A stretch of DNA of 49,374 nt, taken from positions 1-49,374 of the forward strand of contig NZ_JYFE01000022.1 in the NCBI RefSeq assembly GCF_000877395.1. The letters are read 5' to 3'. The position numbers and the translations under genes are program-made. Positions 49,338 through 49,374 of the stretch are shown here, piece after piece (position 1 is the first letter of the stretch; each line of letters starts with the position of its first letter). This DNA comes from Jannaschia aquimarina. GTDB taxonomy: Bacteria; Pseudomonadota; Alphaproteobacteria; Rhodobacterales; Rhodobacteraceae. The notes beneath the pieces are model-generated. The model worked only from the letters and a program-made list of their open reading frames with translations. It had not been told where the DNA came from and ran no database searches.

Positions 49338-49374
49338 ACGGGGGGTGCACGGGGGGTGCACGGGGGGTGCACGG
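49338..49374. repeat. 11-bp tandem repeat at the window edge
   Basis: The unit ACGGGGGGTGC occurs three times without change and a fourth copy begins before the sequence stops, so the array extends outside the window. The unit length equals about one turn of DNA. Confidence 0.9.

Noticed and set aside
1-49374. tRNA, rRNA, CRISPR arrays, transposases, phage genes or toxin-antitoxin pairs.
   Set aside because: None was recognised in either strand; the coding density and composition are even throughout, with no sign of a recent insertion.

Overview
The window is a high-GC, gene-dense chromosomal segment from an alphaproteobacterium, most likely a marine-type member of the Rhodobacteraceae (Roseobacter group). 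This is inferred from gene content: the cell-cycle factor TrcR, a 48-residue aa3-oxidase subunit IV, a DUF6173 protein, rpsU beside a COQ9-family gene, rsmE followed by gshA, and pyrB linked to a pyrC-like gene. No rRNA, tRNA, CRISPR array, phage or transposase gene was recognised. Most genes sit in tight operons with ATGA or GTGA overlaps.

Layout. 1-6.7 kb: end of dnaX, a dps gene with its own terminator, ybaB, recR, an EAL phosphodiesterase with a degenerate GGDEF domain, RNase T2, trcR, a DsbD-type domain protein and yqgE. 6.7-17 kb: a Sua5-type tRNA-modification enzyme, a large acyl-CoA dehydrogenase with a metallo-hydrolase, small respiratory and lipoprotein genes, a 14-helix-type MFS exporter, rpsU, COQ9 and a quinone oxidoreductase. 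16-23 kb: an OmpA-family protein and its small coiled-coil partner, ubiA divergent from rsmE, a GNAT gene, a membrane protein and gshA. 22.8-27.1 kb (minus strand): a pyrimidine and phospholipid block with pyrB, two unknown membrane genes, a catalytically dead pyrC homologue, plsY and a short gene that seems to start with CTG.

27.2-39.4 kb: a catabolic island. A PAS protein and an AAA regulator lacking the GAFTGA loop are co-transcribed with a PotFGHI-like ABC importer and an aldehyde dehydrogenase. After a strong terminator comes glutaryl-CoA dehydrogenase with a class III aminotransferase, then a divergent XRE-cupin regulator and a family III CoA-transferase. Together these could take 5-aminovalerate (from lysine or cadaverine) through glutarate to crotonyl-CoA. 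39.4-42.2 kb: a citrate-synthase-fold lyase with a second CoA-transferase and a divergent IclR regulator, a pair whose substrate cannot be named from sequence.

42.2-49.1 kb: a copper-handling region with CsoR, DUF305, a glutaredoxin-MauE fusion, DUF6010, a multicopper oxidase, CopD, CopC, DUF411, a His/Cys-rich small protein and a Spy/CpxP-like protein. Two similar 17-bp CsoR-type palindromes lie at the two copper transcription units, and a Crp/Fnr gene carries an FNR-like box at its start. The window ends in an 11-bp tandem repeat.
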